NCBI RefSeq assembly: GCF_007828045.1
Contig: NZ_VITN01000020.1
Span: forward strand, 1 to 64,000
Source of the DNA: Nitrospirillum amazonense
GTDB lineage: Bacteria > Pseudomonadota > Alphaproteobacteria > Azospirillales > Azospirillaceae
Length of the DNA stretch: 64,000 nucleotides
Direction: 5' to 3'
Positions 6,994 through 15,812 of the stretch are shown here, one piece after another (position 1 is the first letter of the stretch; the number at the start of each line of letters is the position of its first letter). Below the pieces are notes generated by a model, which was given only the letters and a program-made list of their open reading frames with translations, was not told where the DNA came from and did no database searches. The position numbers and the translations under genes were made by a program.

Positions 6994-9789
6994 TCAGAAC
7001 TTGGTGTCCAACCGGATGTAGACCTGCCGGCCCAGGGCATCCTCCAGGCTGGGCAGATAGCCGGTGAACTTGGCCCAGGGCGGGTCGCGGTCCAGCAGGT
7101 TGACCGCACCCACGCTGACCCGGACGGCATCCGTGGCCTGGAAGGCGTACTGCGCGTCCCACACCACCCAGGCCCCTACCGTGGCGGAACTGGCGGCCCC
7201 CAGGTTCACGCCGTAATCGTCCACCACGCCGGAGGTGTAGCGCATGGTCACCGTGGCGGTATGGGGCCCGTGCTCCCAGGTCAGGTAGGTGTTGTCGCGC
7301 CAGCGCGGCGTCACGGGGGCGAAGCTGTTGGCGTTGCGATGGCCTACCACCTCATAGATGGGGCCGCCCGGGTTGTTCTGGATCTCATAGCTATGGATGT
7401 AGGCCAGCGTGCTGCGCAGGGTCAGTTCATGGTCGTCCAGGTCCCAGGTATAGGCGGCGGAGACGTCGATGCCATCGGTCGTGACCGCACCGGCGTTGAA
7501 ATAGCCGACATTGACACCCACCAGCGTGCCGCTGGCGTCGCGGATGACGGCCGGCCCCGTCGGGTCGGCGTTGATCACGGCCTGGGCGTTCTGCAGCGCG
7601 ATCTTCTTCTTGAAGTCATAGTTCCAGTAATCGACCGACACCTCGGCATGGCGGACGGGGTTCCAGGTGATGCCCAGGTCGTAGTTGGTTGAGGTTTCGG
7701 GCTGCAGCTTGTTGTTGGGCACCGTGTTGACGTTGCGGAAGGTGCCCTTGTCCCCGGCCACCAGCGGGTCATACAGGTTGGACGTGCCGCTGGTGGCGGC
7801 GCTGCCCACCGACTGCGCCAGGGCCGGCGCACGGAAGGCGGTGCTGGCCGCCGCACGCAGGGTCAGCTCAGGCGTCGCGTGCCAGTTGACGCCGATCTTG
7901 GGATCGACGCTGTCGAAGGGGCCGTAATCCTCATACCGGATGGCGGTATCGACGTAGAGGTCCTTCAGGATGGGCAGGCCCAGTTCGGCGAAGCCGCTGC
8001 CAATCTGGCGGGTGCCCGATCCCGACACGCCCGGCGGCAGGTAGGCGGTGCGGCCGCTGGTGCGGAAGGCGTCATAGAGGATGGAGCGGTATTCATTGCG
8101 GAACTGGCCACCCACGGCCAGCGCGCTGGTGCCGCCGGGCAGGTCGAACAGCTTCCCTGTCACCACCCCCTCCGCGATCATGTATTCCGACACGGTGCGT
8201 GAGGTGGTGTAGGTGAAGAACTGGTCGATGACCGCCTGGCTGTTGACCTTCTGGTCCTTGCCGAAGGGGCTGAAGTAGGAACAGCCGTTGGTGCCGGGGG
8301 CGAAGCTGGCGGTGCCGTTGAAGGACACCGGGCAGCCGGCGCCGCCATAGCCGTTGACGGCGTATTGCAGCGACACCAGATCGGTTTCCTTGACATCGTA
8401 GACCTGCTGCTCACGGGAATAGACGCCATCCAGCGAATATTCCCAATCACCCCACAGCTTGCCCTTGGCGCCCAGCACCAGGTGGGTGCCGGTCAAATCC
8501 GTCTTGTCGTCGTCATGGGGGCCGTTCACGCCCATGACACGGCCCAGGAAGGTGACCGGCACGCCGAAGGGATTGCCGGGGTTGCTGGCGGGCACGATGA
8601 TGTTGCCGCGGGTGATGGGCGTGCTGGCCACGCCGTAGCGGTCGGAATCCTGGAAGTAATAACGGCCTTCGAAGAAGATCTGCTGGGTGTCCGTCAGGTC
8701 ATAGGTACCGCGCACATGCGACAGCACCTGTTTGTAGGCCGGCTGGATGGGGTTCATGGCCTGGTAGCTGAATTGGCAGGCGCCCAGGGGGAAGCTGTTG
8801 CCCACGAACACGCCGCCGGTGCCGGGGACGTCACAGCTGGGGTCCGCCACCTGCACGTTCCTGGTGGCCGCCGCCGTCGGGTTGGCCCCGGCGGCGACGC
8901 GGGCCGCCACGGTGCTGTTGTACAGCTGGGTGTAATCGATGGCGCCGTTGACGCCGTTGTTGATGACGACATCGCCGCCGCTGGCCGTGTGCGGGGCCGA
9001 GGAGAGGATGAAGTTGCCCGGCTGCGACGTGCCCGAGGGGCTGTAGAAGTTCGTCACCCGGCGCTGGGAATTCTGCAGGTTCTTCTGGTGTTCGTAGCTG
9101 AACGACCCCACGACGTGGAAGCGGTCGCCGCCGCCGCCGAACATGCCTTCCGCCAAATACTTGGGCGCGCCGTCGATGAAGGTGTACTGCCCACCCGCGG
9201 CCACGCCGTTGAACTTGTCATCGGTGATGAAGTTCATGACACCGGCGATGGCATCGGAGCCGTACAGGGCCGACGCGCCGTCCAGCACCGTCTCCACCCG
9301 CTGGATTTCGATCAGCGGCACCAGGGTGTTCAGGTTGACGTAGGGGTTGAGGTTGCTGTCGGTGTCCGTGGCCGCCGTGCGGTGGCCGTTCAGCAGCACC
9401 AGGGTGGACGACGGCCCCAGGCCGCGCAGGTTGGCGGAGCGGGAGCCGTGGTTTTCCGGCCCGCCCTTGGACAGATCCTGCGCGCCGCCCATGCTGCCGA
9501 TGTTGGCCGGGGTCAGGTTGGTCAGCTGGCTGAGGTTGCTGACGCCCGAGCGGTTGATGGCGTCGCGGTCCAGTGTCTGGGTGGGGTCGGGAATATCAGC
9601 CTGGCTTTTCACCTTAAGGTAGGTGCCGGTGACGACGATCTCCGCGATGCCGTCGTCGGCCGAATCCGCGTCCTTCTGCTGAGCCATGGCAGGAAAGGCC
9701 GCAGCGCACAAAGAAATGAGCGCCGCGACCGAAGCGGTCGCCCGCAGATTAGCTGCAAATCCAGACGCGGATACACTTCCAATGTTCAT
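6994..9789 (-). CDS. TonB-dependent outer-membrane receptor
   Basis: The 931-residue protein has a Sec signal peptide (to about residue 36, ending FPAMA), a TonB-box-like segment EIVVTGT at about residue 50, a plug domain with the usual LRGLGPSSTLVLLNGHR pattern, and a long C-terminal region of beta-strands ending in RLDTKF. Such receptors import scarce ligands across the outer membrane using TonB-ExbBD energy. The start ATG at 9789 follows GGGAGGGAAAAT. It is divergent from a LysR gene with an inverted repeat between them. Its neighbours point to an organic acid or aromatic ester rather than iron, but this is inference. Confidence 0.9.
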   Translation of the reverse strand: MNIGSVSASGFAANLRATASVAALISLCAAAFPAMAQQKDADSADDGIAEIVVTGTYLKVKSQADIPDPTQTLDRDAINRSGVSNLSQLTNLTPANIGSMGGAQDLSKGGPENHGSRSANLRGLGPSSTLVLLNGHRTAATDTDSNLNPYVNLNTLVPLIEIQRVETVLDGASALYGSDAIAGVMNFITDDKFNGVAAGGQYTFIDGAPKYLAEGMFGGGGDRFHVVGSFSYEHQKNLQNSQRRVTNFYSPSGTSQPGNFILSSAPHTASGGDVVINNGVNGAIDYTQLYNSTVAARVAAGANPTAAATRNVQVADPSCDVPGTGGVFVGNSFPLGACQFSYQAMNPIQPAYKQVLSHVRGTYDLTDTQQIFFEGRYYFQDSDRYGVASTPITRGNIIVPASNPGNPFGVPVTFLGRVMGVNGPHDDDKTDLTGTHLVLGAKGKLWGDWEYSLDGVYSREQQVYDVKETDLVSLQYAVNGYGGAGCPVSFNGTASFAPGTNGCSYFSPFGKDQKVNSQAVIDQFFTYTTSRTVSEYMIAEGVVTGKLFDLPGGTSALAVGGQFRNEYRSILYDAFRTSGRTAYLPPGVSGSGTRQIGSGFAELGLPILKDLYVDTAIRYEDYGPFDSVDPKIGVNWHATPELTLRAAASTAFRAPALAQSVGSAATSGTSNLYDPLVAGDKGTFRNVNTVPNNKLQPETSTNYDLGITWNPVRHAEVSVDYWNYDFKKKIALQNAQAVINADPTGPAVIRDASGTLVGVNVGYFNAGAVTTDGIDVSAAYTWDLDDHELTLRSTLAYIHSYEIQNNPGGPIYEVVGHRNANSFAPVTPRWRDNTYLTWEHGPHTATVTMRYTSGVVDDYGVNLGAASSATVGAWVVWDAQYAFQATDAVRVSVGAVNLLDRDPPWAKFTGYLPSLEDALGRQVYIRLDTKF

Positions 9790-9898
9790 TATTTTCCCTC
9801 CCCGATTGGCGTTTTATGCCGACCCACGACGGCATCGCCTTCTCTATTCATGGGGAGTATTGTGGGGGTCGTTAGATTTGTAAAATTTGTTTTTTACA

Positions 9899-9927
9899 TG
9901 CATTAATAAATTGCACTTATTAATGCA
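9899..9927. promoter_or_regulatory. 11-bp perfect inverted repeat in the receptor/LysR divergent promoter
   Basis: TGCATTAATAA (9899-9909) and TTATTAATGCA (9917-9927) are exact reverse complements around ATTGCAC. The dyad lies 88 bp upstream of the LysR start and 110 bp upstream of the receptor start. That placement, and an AT-rich dyad carrying the LysR-type T-N11-A pattern, suit an operator for the adjacent LysR protein. Confidence 0.7.
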
Positions 9928-10014
9928 ACCATCACAAAACCGCCACCCCGGGCATGGCGCCGCCGGACATCGCAGTGATTGTGATGAATGGGGTTACTGT
10001 GATAAGGGATTTAT

Positions 10015-10989
10015 ATGGATGTCAATCTACGGCAGATCCGCGCCTTCCTGGCGGTGGTCGGGCTCGGCGGCTTTACCCGGGCTGCCGGCGCGCTGAACAT
10101 TTCCCAGCCGGCCCTGACCATCCGCATTCGCCAGCTGGAAGACCAGATCGGCCTGCGCCTGTTCGACCGCAACACGCGATCGGTGCAGCTGACCCGCGTG
10201 GGCCAGGAACTGCTGCCCGTGTTCCAGCGGCTGATGAAGGATTTCGACAGCGCCATGGCCGATATCCGGGAATTCTCGGAAGAGCCGCGCGGCACCATCC
10301 GGGTGGCCGTCCTGCCCAGCTTCGCCGCCGGCCCCCTGCCCGCCCTGATCGCGGACTTCCGCGCCCGCAACCCCCGCGTCTCCTTCGTGCTGAAGGACGC
10401 GGTGGGCAAGCGTGTACTGGCCATGGTGCGCAATGAGGAGGTGGACTTCGGCATCGGCGTCGGCGGCGTGGATGAGCCGGACCTGGACACCATCGACATC
10501 TTCGAGGACCGGCTGGTGCTGGTCTATCCCCGGGGCCATGCGGCGGGTGAGCTGCCCTTGGCCTCCGTGCCCGTCATTTCCCAATTCCCGCTGGTGCTGA
10601 TGGACAAGGACACCAGCGTGCGCCGACTGGTGGATGAGGCCTTCGCCGCCGCCGGCTCCATCGCCACCCCGGCGTGCGAGGCGACGTACATGTCCACCGC
10701 GGTCAGCATGGTGCGCGCTGGCCTCGGCCTGGCCATCCTGCCCGCCTCCGCTATCGAGATCCGGGGCTTCGCCGACATCGCCACGCGGCCGATCGACGAT
10801 GCCGGCTTCGTCCGCCGCATCGTCATCATCAAGCGCCGGGGGAGTTCGCTGCTGCCGGCGGTGGAGGAATTCACCAAGGTGCTGTTGGCGGCGGCCAACT
10901 CCTGCGCCGCGACGCCGGGGGCTTGCCTAAACGTCGAGGTCCAGGATGGCGGAGCTGAGGCACTTGCCGTGGGCGTCCAGGGCCAGTGA
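10015..10989 (+). CDS. LysR-family transcriptional regulator
   Basis: The 324-residue protein has the LysR winged helix-turn-helix at the N-terminus (LRQIRAFLAVVGLGGFTRAA, then SQPALTIRIRQLEDQIGLRLFDR) followed by a two-lobe periplasmic-binding-like effector domain. AAGGGA precedes the ATG. It is divergent from the TonB-dependent receptor and convergent with the AtuA-like pair, so it probably controls one or both in response to the substrate or an intermediate. The last ~20 codons (after AANSCAATPGA) run 63 bp into the opposite-strand gene at 10927-11226 and extend the protein past the usual ~300 residues. This tail may be a neutral read-out of antisense sequence. Confidence 0.9.
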   Translation: MDVNLRQIRAFLAVVGLGGFTRAAGALNISQPALTIRIRQLEDQIGLRLFDRNTRSVQLTRVGQELLPVFQRLMKDFDSAMADIREFSEEPRGTIRVAVLPSFAAGPLPALIADFRARNPRVSFVLKDAVGKRVLAMVRNEEVDFGIGVGGVDEPDLDTIDIFEDRLVLVYPRGHAAGELPLASVPVISQFPLVLMDKDTSVRRLVDEAFAAAGSIATPACEATYMSTAVSMVRAGLGLAILPASAIEIRGFADIATRPIDDAGFVRRIVIIKRRGSSLLPAVEEFTKVLLAAANSCAATPGACLNVEVQDGGAEALAVGVQGQ

Positions 10990-11226
10990 CCGCGTGACGC
11001 CGCCGCCCAGCGTGCGCGTCAGGACGAAGTTCAGCGCCCCCAGCCCCGGCAGGGCATAGCGCACCACCTCCCCCTGGATCAGGGCGCCCAGGTGATGGCG
11101 CACCCGCTCCACCGTCACCGCCGCCTCCAGCCGGGCGTAATCCTCCGCCCGGTAGGCGATGACGGAGATGTTGGAGGTATTGCCCTTGTCCCCCGTGCGG
11201 GAATGGGCCAGCTCGCGCAGTTTCAT
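10927..11226 (-). CDS. AtuA-associated small subunit (ferredoxin-like fold domain protein)
   Basis: The 99-residue product starts MKLRELAHSRTGDKGNTSNI, which is the hallmark start of the small domain found fused to, or next to, AtuA/DUF1446 proteins (the SRTGDKGN motif). It overlaps the upstream large-subunit gene by 4 bp (ATGA), so the two are translationally coupled and probably form a complex. In Pseudomonas the AtuA family is linked to acyclic terpene utilisation, but the biochemical role of the family is unresolved. Its 3' end overlaps the convergent LysR gene by 63 bp. Confidence 0.8.
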   Translation of the reverse strand: MKLRELAHSRTGDKGNTSNISVIAYRAEDYARLEAAVTVERVRHHLGALIQGEVVRYALPGLGALNFVLTRTLGGGVTRSLALDAHGKCLSSAILDLDV

Positions 11227-12572
11227 GGCTGAACCTCCATCATGTGGACTTGCGGGGTGACCAGCTCGCGCGGGATCAGGGTCGACTGCACGGCGATGAC
11301 CTCCTTGGCCATTTTGGTGGCGCCGCCGCCGCCGGCCGGGCCGTTGGTGTACAGCCCCTCCACCTCGTTGCCGATGCGCTCGGCTTCCTTCAGGGTATGG
11401 GTGCGGCCGGCGACGCGCAGGCGGACCTCGTAGGGTTCGGGGGCCGCCGCCGACAACTCGGGCCCATGGATGGCGTCCACGCCGATCAGGTCCAGCCGCA
11501 GCTCGCGCAGGGGCAGGCCGATGATGCGCAGGCGTTCCGCCACGATATCGCGGGCCAGGCGCGCCCGCGCCAGGGCGCCCGGCCCGGCGTAGGAGATCTG
11601 GCCCTCGCCGATGTAACCATCACCGTACCCCAGCGAGACCTTGAGACTGCCGGGCCGCGCGGCCCCGCCGCCGCCATCCACCCGCACTTGGTCAGGGCCC
11701 GCCTCGGTGATCGACACGCCGCTGAAATCGGCCGCCACGTCCGGCGTCAGATAGCGCGCGGGATCGTGCACCTCATACAGCAACTGCTCCCGGCAGGTGG
11801 CGCCGGTGATTAGGCCGCCGCTGCCCGCCACCTTGGTGATGGTGGCGGCGCCGTCGGCCGCCACCTCGGCGATGGGGAAGCCCAGGCGCGCCAGGTTGGG
11901 CACGTCCTTGTAGCCGGGATCGGCGAAATAGCCGCCGCTGACCTGGCCGGCGCATTCCATGAGGTGGCCGACCAGCGTGCCCTTGCCCATGAGCGTCCAA
12001 TCATCCGCCGCCCAGCCGAATTCATGAACCAGCGGCGCCAGGAACAGCGACGGGTCGGCCACCCGGCCGGTGACGACCACGTCGGCCCCATCCTTCAACG
12101 CCCGCACGATGGGCTCCGCCCCCAGATAGGCGTTGGCCGATACCAGGCTGTCCGCCAGGCTGGACACCGGGGCGCCCGTTTCCTCGATCGTCAGGTCCTG
12201 GCGGGCGCGGATAATCTCCGTCACGTCATCGCCGGTGACGATGGCGATGCGCAACGGCCCCAGGCCCAAGGACCGGGCGACGGCCGCCACGGCGGCGCCC
12301 GCGGCATGGGGGTTGGCGGCCCCCATATTGGTGATGATGGTGATGCCATTGCGCCGGCAGGCGGGCAAAACGGCCGCCATGCGATCGGCCAGCAGGGGGT
12401 CGAAGCCGGCGGACGGATCCCGCCGCTTGGCCAATTGGGCCAGGGCGATGGTCCGTTCGGCCAGGCATTCGAAGACCAGATAGCGGATATTCCCCGCCTC
12501 GGCCAGTTCCACCGCCGGCTCGATACGGTCGCCGGAATAGCCGGCGCCGGTGCCTAGTCTGACGCGTTTCAA
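11223..12572 (-). CDS. AtuA-like / DUF1446 family protein (large subunit)
   Basis: The 449-residue protein matches the AtuA-like family: an N-terminal GAGYSGDRIEPA glycine-rich segment, YLVFECLAERT, NMGAANPHAAG, the central VVTGRVADPSLFLAPL and a TNGPAGGGGA segment near the C-terminus. The start codon is a TTG at 12572, supported by AGGAGG eight bases upstream. No internal ATG preserves the conserved N-terminus. It is coupled to the small subunit and preceded by a CitMHS transporter gene in the same direction, so the three look like one operon for importing and processing a small acid. The reaction is not known to me. Confidence 0.82.
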   Translation of the reverse strand: MKRVRLGTGAGYSGDRIEPAVELAEAGNIRYLVFECLAERTIALAQLAKRRDPSAGFDPLLADRMAAVLPACRRNGITIITNMGAANPHAAGAAVAAVARSLGLGPLRIAIVTGDDVTEIIRARQDLTIEETGAPVSSLADSLVSANAYLGAEPIVRALKDGADVVVTGRVADPSLFLAPLVHEFGWAADDWTLMGKGTLVGHLMECAGQVSGGYFADPGYKDVPNLARLGFPIAEVAADGAATITKVAGSGGLITGATCREQLLYEVHDPARYLTPDVAADFSGVSITEAGPDQVRVDGGGGAARPGSLKVSLGYGDGYIGEGQISYAGPGALARARLARDIVAERLRIIGLPLRELRLDLIGVDAIHGPELSAAAPEPYEVRLRVAGRTHTLKEAERIGNEVEGLYTNGPAGGGGATKMAKEVIAVQSTLIPRELVTPQVHMMEVQP

Positions 12573-12598
12573 CGCGGATGCCTCCTGGTCGCGGGTCC

Positions 12599-13906
12599 CT
12601 ACAGGGGCAGCACGCCGATGACGACGGCGACCACCGTCATCAACAGCGTGGCGCCGAACAGGTAGGGGATGCTGAATTTCTGATGCTCCCCCAGCCCGAT
12701 GCCGGTCAGCCCGATCACCAGGAAGGTGGCGGGCGTCAGGGGGCTAACGGGGAAGCCGGTGGTCATCTGGCCCAGCACGGCGGCCTGCGCCACATGCACG
12801 GGCTGGCCGCCCAGGCTGCCGTGTACCGAGGCGATGACCGGCAGGATGCCGAAGTAGAAGGAGTCGGGATCGAACAGCAGGCTCAGCGGCATGGACAACA
12901 CGCCCAGGATGACGGGGATGTGCCCCGCCATGCCGGACGGCATTACGGATACCGCCGCACCGGCCATGGCCTTCAGCATGCCGCTGCCCTGCATGATGCC
13001 GGTGAAGGCGCCGGCGGCCAGCAGGATGCCAGCCATCATCAGCGCCGCCTTGGCGTGGGCGTCCACCCGCCGGCGCTGTTCCGCCACGTCGGGATAGTTC
13101 AGCATCAGGGCCGCCACCGTGCCCAGCATGAACATGACCACGGGATCCACCCAGCCGCCCACCATGACCGTCATGACGGCGACCGTCAGGGCCAGGTTCA
13201 GCCAGAACAACCGGGGGCGGCGCAAGGCCCGCTCCTCCGCCGTCAGTGGCCGTTCGGCGGCCGGGACGGGCCCGGATCCGGCCACCGTTCCGGCCAAGGC
13301 CAGGCGGCGTTCCTCCCGGTGGCCCAGCCACCAGGCGGCGGCGAAGACGAAGGCCAGGCCCGCCACCTGTACCGGCACCAGCGGCCGGAAGATATCGGAC
13401 ACCGGCAGGTGCAGGGCGGCGGCGGCGCGGATCATGGGGCCCGTCCAGGGCAGGAAGTTCACCCCCGCCGCCAGCGACGTGACGCAGGCCAGGATGCGTC
13501 GGTCCATGCCCAGCCGATCGAACAGCGGCAGCATGGCGGGAATGGTCACCAGGAAGGTCACCGCCCCCGACCCGTCCAGATGGATCAGCAATGCCAAAAA
13601 GGCGGCACCCACGGTGATGCGCCAGGGCCGATGTCCCACCAGGCGCAGGATGCGGCTGATGATGGGGTCCAGCATGCCGGCGTCGGTGACCACACCGAAA
13701 TAGAGGATGGCGAAGACGAACATGCCGGCCACCGGGGCGATGGCCTTGATGCCGTCCAGGATGAAACGGCTGGTCTCCAGCCCGAAGCCGCCCAGCAGCG
13801 CCCCGGCGATGGGCACGGCGATCAGGGCCACCAGGGGCGACAGCCGGTTGCTGAGGATGGCCAGGAACAGGACGGTGACCGTGCCGAAACCCAGTACCGC
13901 GATCAT
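12599..13906 (-). CDS. CitMHS-family citrate/metal-citrate type transporter
   Basis: A 435-residue inner-membrane protein with about 11-12 hydrophobic segments. The sequence matches the CitMHS family (Mg- or Ca-citrate:H+ symporters of the ion-transporter superfamily), for example the [17 protein letters not shown] block, [20 protein letters not shown] and the [12 protein letters not shown] re-entrant-like segment. The ATG at 13906 follows GGGGGAGAGG. The gene lies 26 bp upstream of the AtuA-like pair in the same direction and is likely co-transcribed. The substrate is probably a di- or tricarboxylate. Citrate itself is not proven. Confidence 0.82.
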   Translation of the reverse strand: MIAVLGFGTVTVLFLAILSNRLSPLVALIAVPIAGALLGGFGLETSRFILDGIKAIAPVAGMFVFAILYFGVVTDAGMLDPIISRILRLVGHRPWRITVGAAFLALLIHLDGSGAVTFLVTIPAMLPLFDRLGMDRRILACVTSLAAGVNFLPWTGPMIRAAAALHLPVSDIFRPLVPVQVAGLAFVFAAAWWLGHREERRLALAGTVAGSGPVPAAERPLTAEERALRRPRLFWLNLALTVAVMTVMVGGWVDPVVMFMLGTVAALMLNYPDVAEQRRRVDAHAKAALMMAGILLAAGAFTGIMQGSGMLKAMAGAAVSVMPSGMAGHIPVILGVLSMPLSLLFDPDSFYFGILPVIASVHGSLGGQPVHVAQAAVLGQMTTGFPVSPLTPATFLVIGLTGIGLGEHQKFSIPYLFGATLLMTVVAVVIGVLPL

Positions 13907-14184
13907 ACCTCTCCCCCTTCTCCCGCGTCCGGTTCAGCCCGGACGTCGTGGCCCTTGGCGCCTGATGGTTCGTTCCCTAGGGTTAAGGAGGAGGACCCGA
14001 TAAGGGAAATAGATTTGTTCTATATTTGCGATAGTAAAGTTTAATGAATTGCGCACCAACCCCTGGGGGCGGGCGGCAGCGATAATCAAAATCTATCAAT
14101 CGCATAAAGTTAATCTAATTCCTTCCGCCCTTCCGCCATGGCATTCCCGGGGACAGAACACGAAACAGGCTGGGGAGGTTGACC
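13907..14184. promoter_or_regulatory. Divergent promoter region of the CitMHS and tannase genes
   Basis: This 278-bp gap separates divergent genes. The part 13998-14120 is AT-rich and contains several -10-like hexamers. I see two loosely inverted GCGAT-containing segments near 14025-14035 and 14095-14105, but no exact dyad. Confidence 0.4.
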
Positions 14185-15738
14185 ATGCGCGTGATGACCT
14201 GGATGGCGGCGGCGGCCGGTGCCTTGCTGGCGTGGGCCGCGACGGCACCTGCGGCCCAGGCGGCAGCCCCAGCCATAGACTGCGCCAGCCTGGCCGGGCG
14301 TACCTTGCCCGAGGCACGCATCCTGTCGGCCGGGCCCGTGGCCGCCGGCCCCTACAAGGCTCCCGACGGTACCGTCACCTTTCCCGACCTGCCCGCCTTC
14401 TGCCGCGTGGTGGCCATGGCCGAGACGGAGGTGAAGGTGGAGGTCTGGCTGCCCGAGGCCGGGTGGAACGGCCGTTTCCAGGGCGTGGGCAACGGCGGCT
14501 TCGCCGGCAACTTCAGCTATTACGCCATGGGTCCGGCCCTGCGCGCCGGTTATGCCGTGGCCGGTACCGACACGGGCCACGGCCCGGCGGAGGGCAAGCC
14601 CGGCACCCGCCTGGACTGGATGCACGACCCCGTCCAGCTGGCCAACTGGGGCCACAATTCCATCCATCGCATGACCGTGGCCGCCAAGGCCATCGTCGCC
14701 GCCCGCTATGGCAAGCCGGCGGCCAAGGCCTATTTCGAAGGCTGCTCCACCGGTGGCGCCCAGGCCATGGCGGAGGCGGAGTATTTTCCCGGCGACTATG
14801 ACGGCATCCATGCCGGCGCGCCGGGCATGAACTACACCCGCCTGATGATGAGCTTCCTGTGGAGTTCACGGGCCACCCTGCTGGACCCGGCCAGCACCCT
14901 GCCGGCGGAGAAGCTGACCCTGCTGCATCAGGCGGTGCTGGACGCCTGCGACGCCGCCGATGGTGTCAAGGACGGGCTGATCGAGAACCCGCAGGCCTGC
15001 CGGTTCGACCCGGCCGTGTTGGAATGCGCGTCCGGCGCCGCAGACACCGCCGCCTGCCTGACGGCGCCGCAGGTGGCCGCCGTGCGCGCGCTCTATGCCG
15101 GCCCGCGCAACCCGCGCACGGGCGAGGCGATCTATCCTGGCCTGGTGCCGGGCAGCGAATGGGGCTGGGACCTGCAGCAGGGCAAGCTGCTGGAGGCCTA
15201 TGTCATCCCCCTGTTCCAGAACATGGTCTACGACAACCTATCCTGGCGCTGGCAGGACTTCGACTTCGACCGCGACGTGACGCTGACGGACGACAAGGTC
15301 GGCGCCACCATCACCGCCGTGTCGCCGAACCTGTCCGCGTTCAAGGCGCGCGGTGGCAAGCTGATCATGAGCCAGGGCTGGGCCGACCAGCTGAACGCCC
15401 AGACCTATCCCATCCAGTATTACCAGGCCGTGGCGGGCACATCCGACCCGGCCCAGGCGCGGGCGCGGCTGGGGGGATATTTCCGTCTGTTCATGGCGCC
15501 GGGCATGGGACACTGCTACGGCGGCCCCGGGCCCAACCGTTTCGATGCCGTAACCGCCCTGCGCGCCTGGGTGGAACAGGGCAAGGCGCCCGACCGGCTG
15601 GTTGCGGCCAAGCACGAGAAGGATCTGGACCCCACCTCCGCCGTGCTGCGCACACGGCCCCTGTGCCCCTACCCCGCCGTCGCCCATTGGACCGGCAAGG
15701 GCTCCAGCGACCAGGCCGCGAACTTCACCTGCCAGTGA
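14185..15738 (+). CDS. Secreted tannase/feruloyl esterase family hydrolase
   Basis: The 517-residue alpha/beta hydrolase has a Sec signal peptide (MRVMTWMAAAAGALLAWAA to about residue 28). It shows the CS-D-HC arrangement of the tannase/feruloyl esterase family: nucleophile Ser in GCSTGG preceded by Cys, Asp in GWADQ, and catalytic His followed by Cys in GMGHCYGG, the two cysteines being expected to form a disulfide. It would release ferulate, p-coumarate or gallate from plant esters outside the cytoplasm. The ATG at 14185 follows GGGGAGG. Ferulate released here could feed the ligase and lyase at 4542-6939. The Tn3-family element begins 19 bp after its stop codon. Confidence 0.87.
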   Translation: MRVMTWMAAAAGALLAWAATAPAAQAAAPAIDCASLAGRTLPEARILSAGPVAAGPYKAPDGTVTFPDLPAFCRVVAMAETEVKVEVWLPEAGWNGRFQGVGNGGFAGNFSYYAMGPALRAGYAVAGTDTGHGPAEGKPGTRLDWMHDPVQLANWGHNSIHRMTVAAKAIVAARYGKPAAKAYFEGCSTGGAQAMAEAEYFPGDYDGIHAGAPGMNYTRLMMSFLWSSRATLLDPASTLPAEKLTLLHQAVLDACDAADGVKDGLIENPQACRFDPAVLECASGAADTAACLTAPQVAAVRALYAGPRNPRTGEAIYPGLVPGSEWGWDLQQGKLLEAYVIPLFQNMVYDNLSWRWQDFDFDRDVTLTDDKVGATITAVSPNLSAFKARGGKLIMSQGWADQLNAQTYPIQYYQAVAGTSDPAQARARLGGYFRLFMAPGMGHCYGGPGPNRFDAVTALRAWVEQGKAPDRLVAAKHEKDLDPTSAVLRTRPLCPYPAVAHWTGKGSSDQAANFTCQ

Positions 15739-15752
15739 AGCCTCAGGCCAGC

Positions 15753-15757
15753 ATCAT
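15753..15757. repeat. Left target-site duplication (ATCAT)
   Basis: The five bases before the left inverted repeat equal the five bases after the right inverted repeat (20069-20073), as produced by a single Tn3-type insertion. Confidence 0.9.
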
Positions 15758-15793
15758 GGGGTGACAACATAGAACGGGCAGAAAACCACGCTA
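15758..15793 (+). repeat. Left terminal inverted repeat of the Tn3-family element
   Basis: 36 bases starting GGGGTGAC. They match the reverse complement of 20033-20068 at 35 of 36 positions (the difference is an A/G at base 9). This is the transposase binding end. Confidence 0.95.
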
Positions 15794-15812
15794 AGCGGAC
15801 AAATGGAGAACA

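Noticed and set aside
8365-9906. Long plus-strand open frame (513 codons) opposite the TonB-dependent receptor
   Set aside because: It is antisense to an unambiguous receptor gene, has a composition dominated by Arg/His/Gly/Val as expected from high-GC mirror frames, and shows no recognisable domain.
12578-14044. 488-codon plus-strand frame opposite the CitMHS transporter
   Set aside because: The sequence is rich in His, Gln, Gly and Asp with no domain pattern, and is a mirror of the transporter gene.
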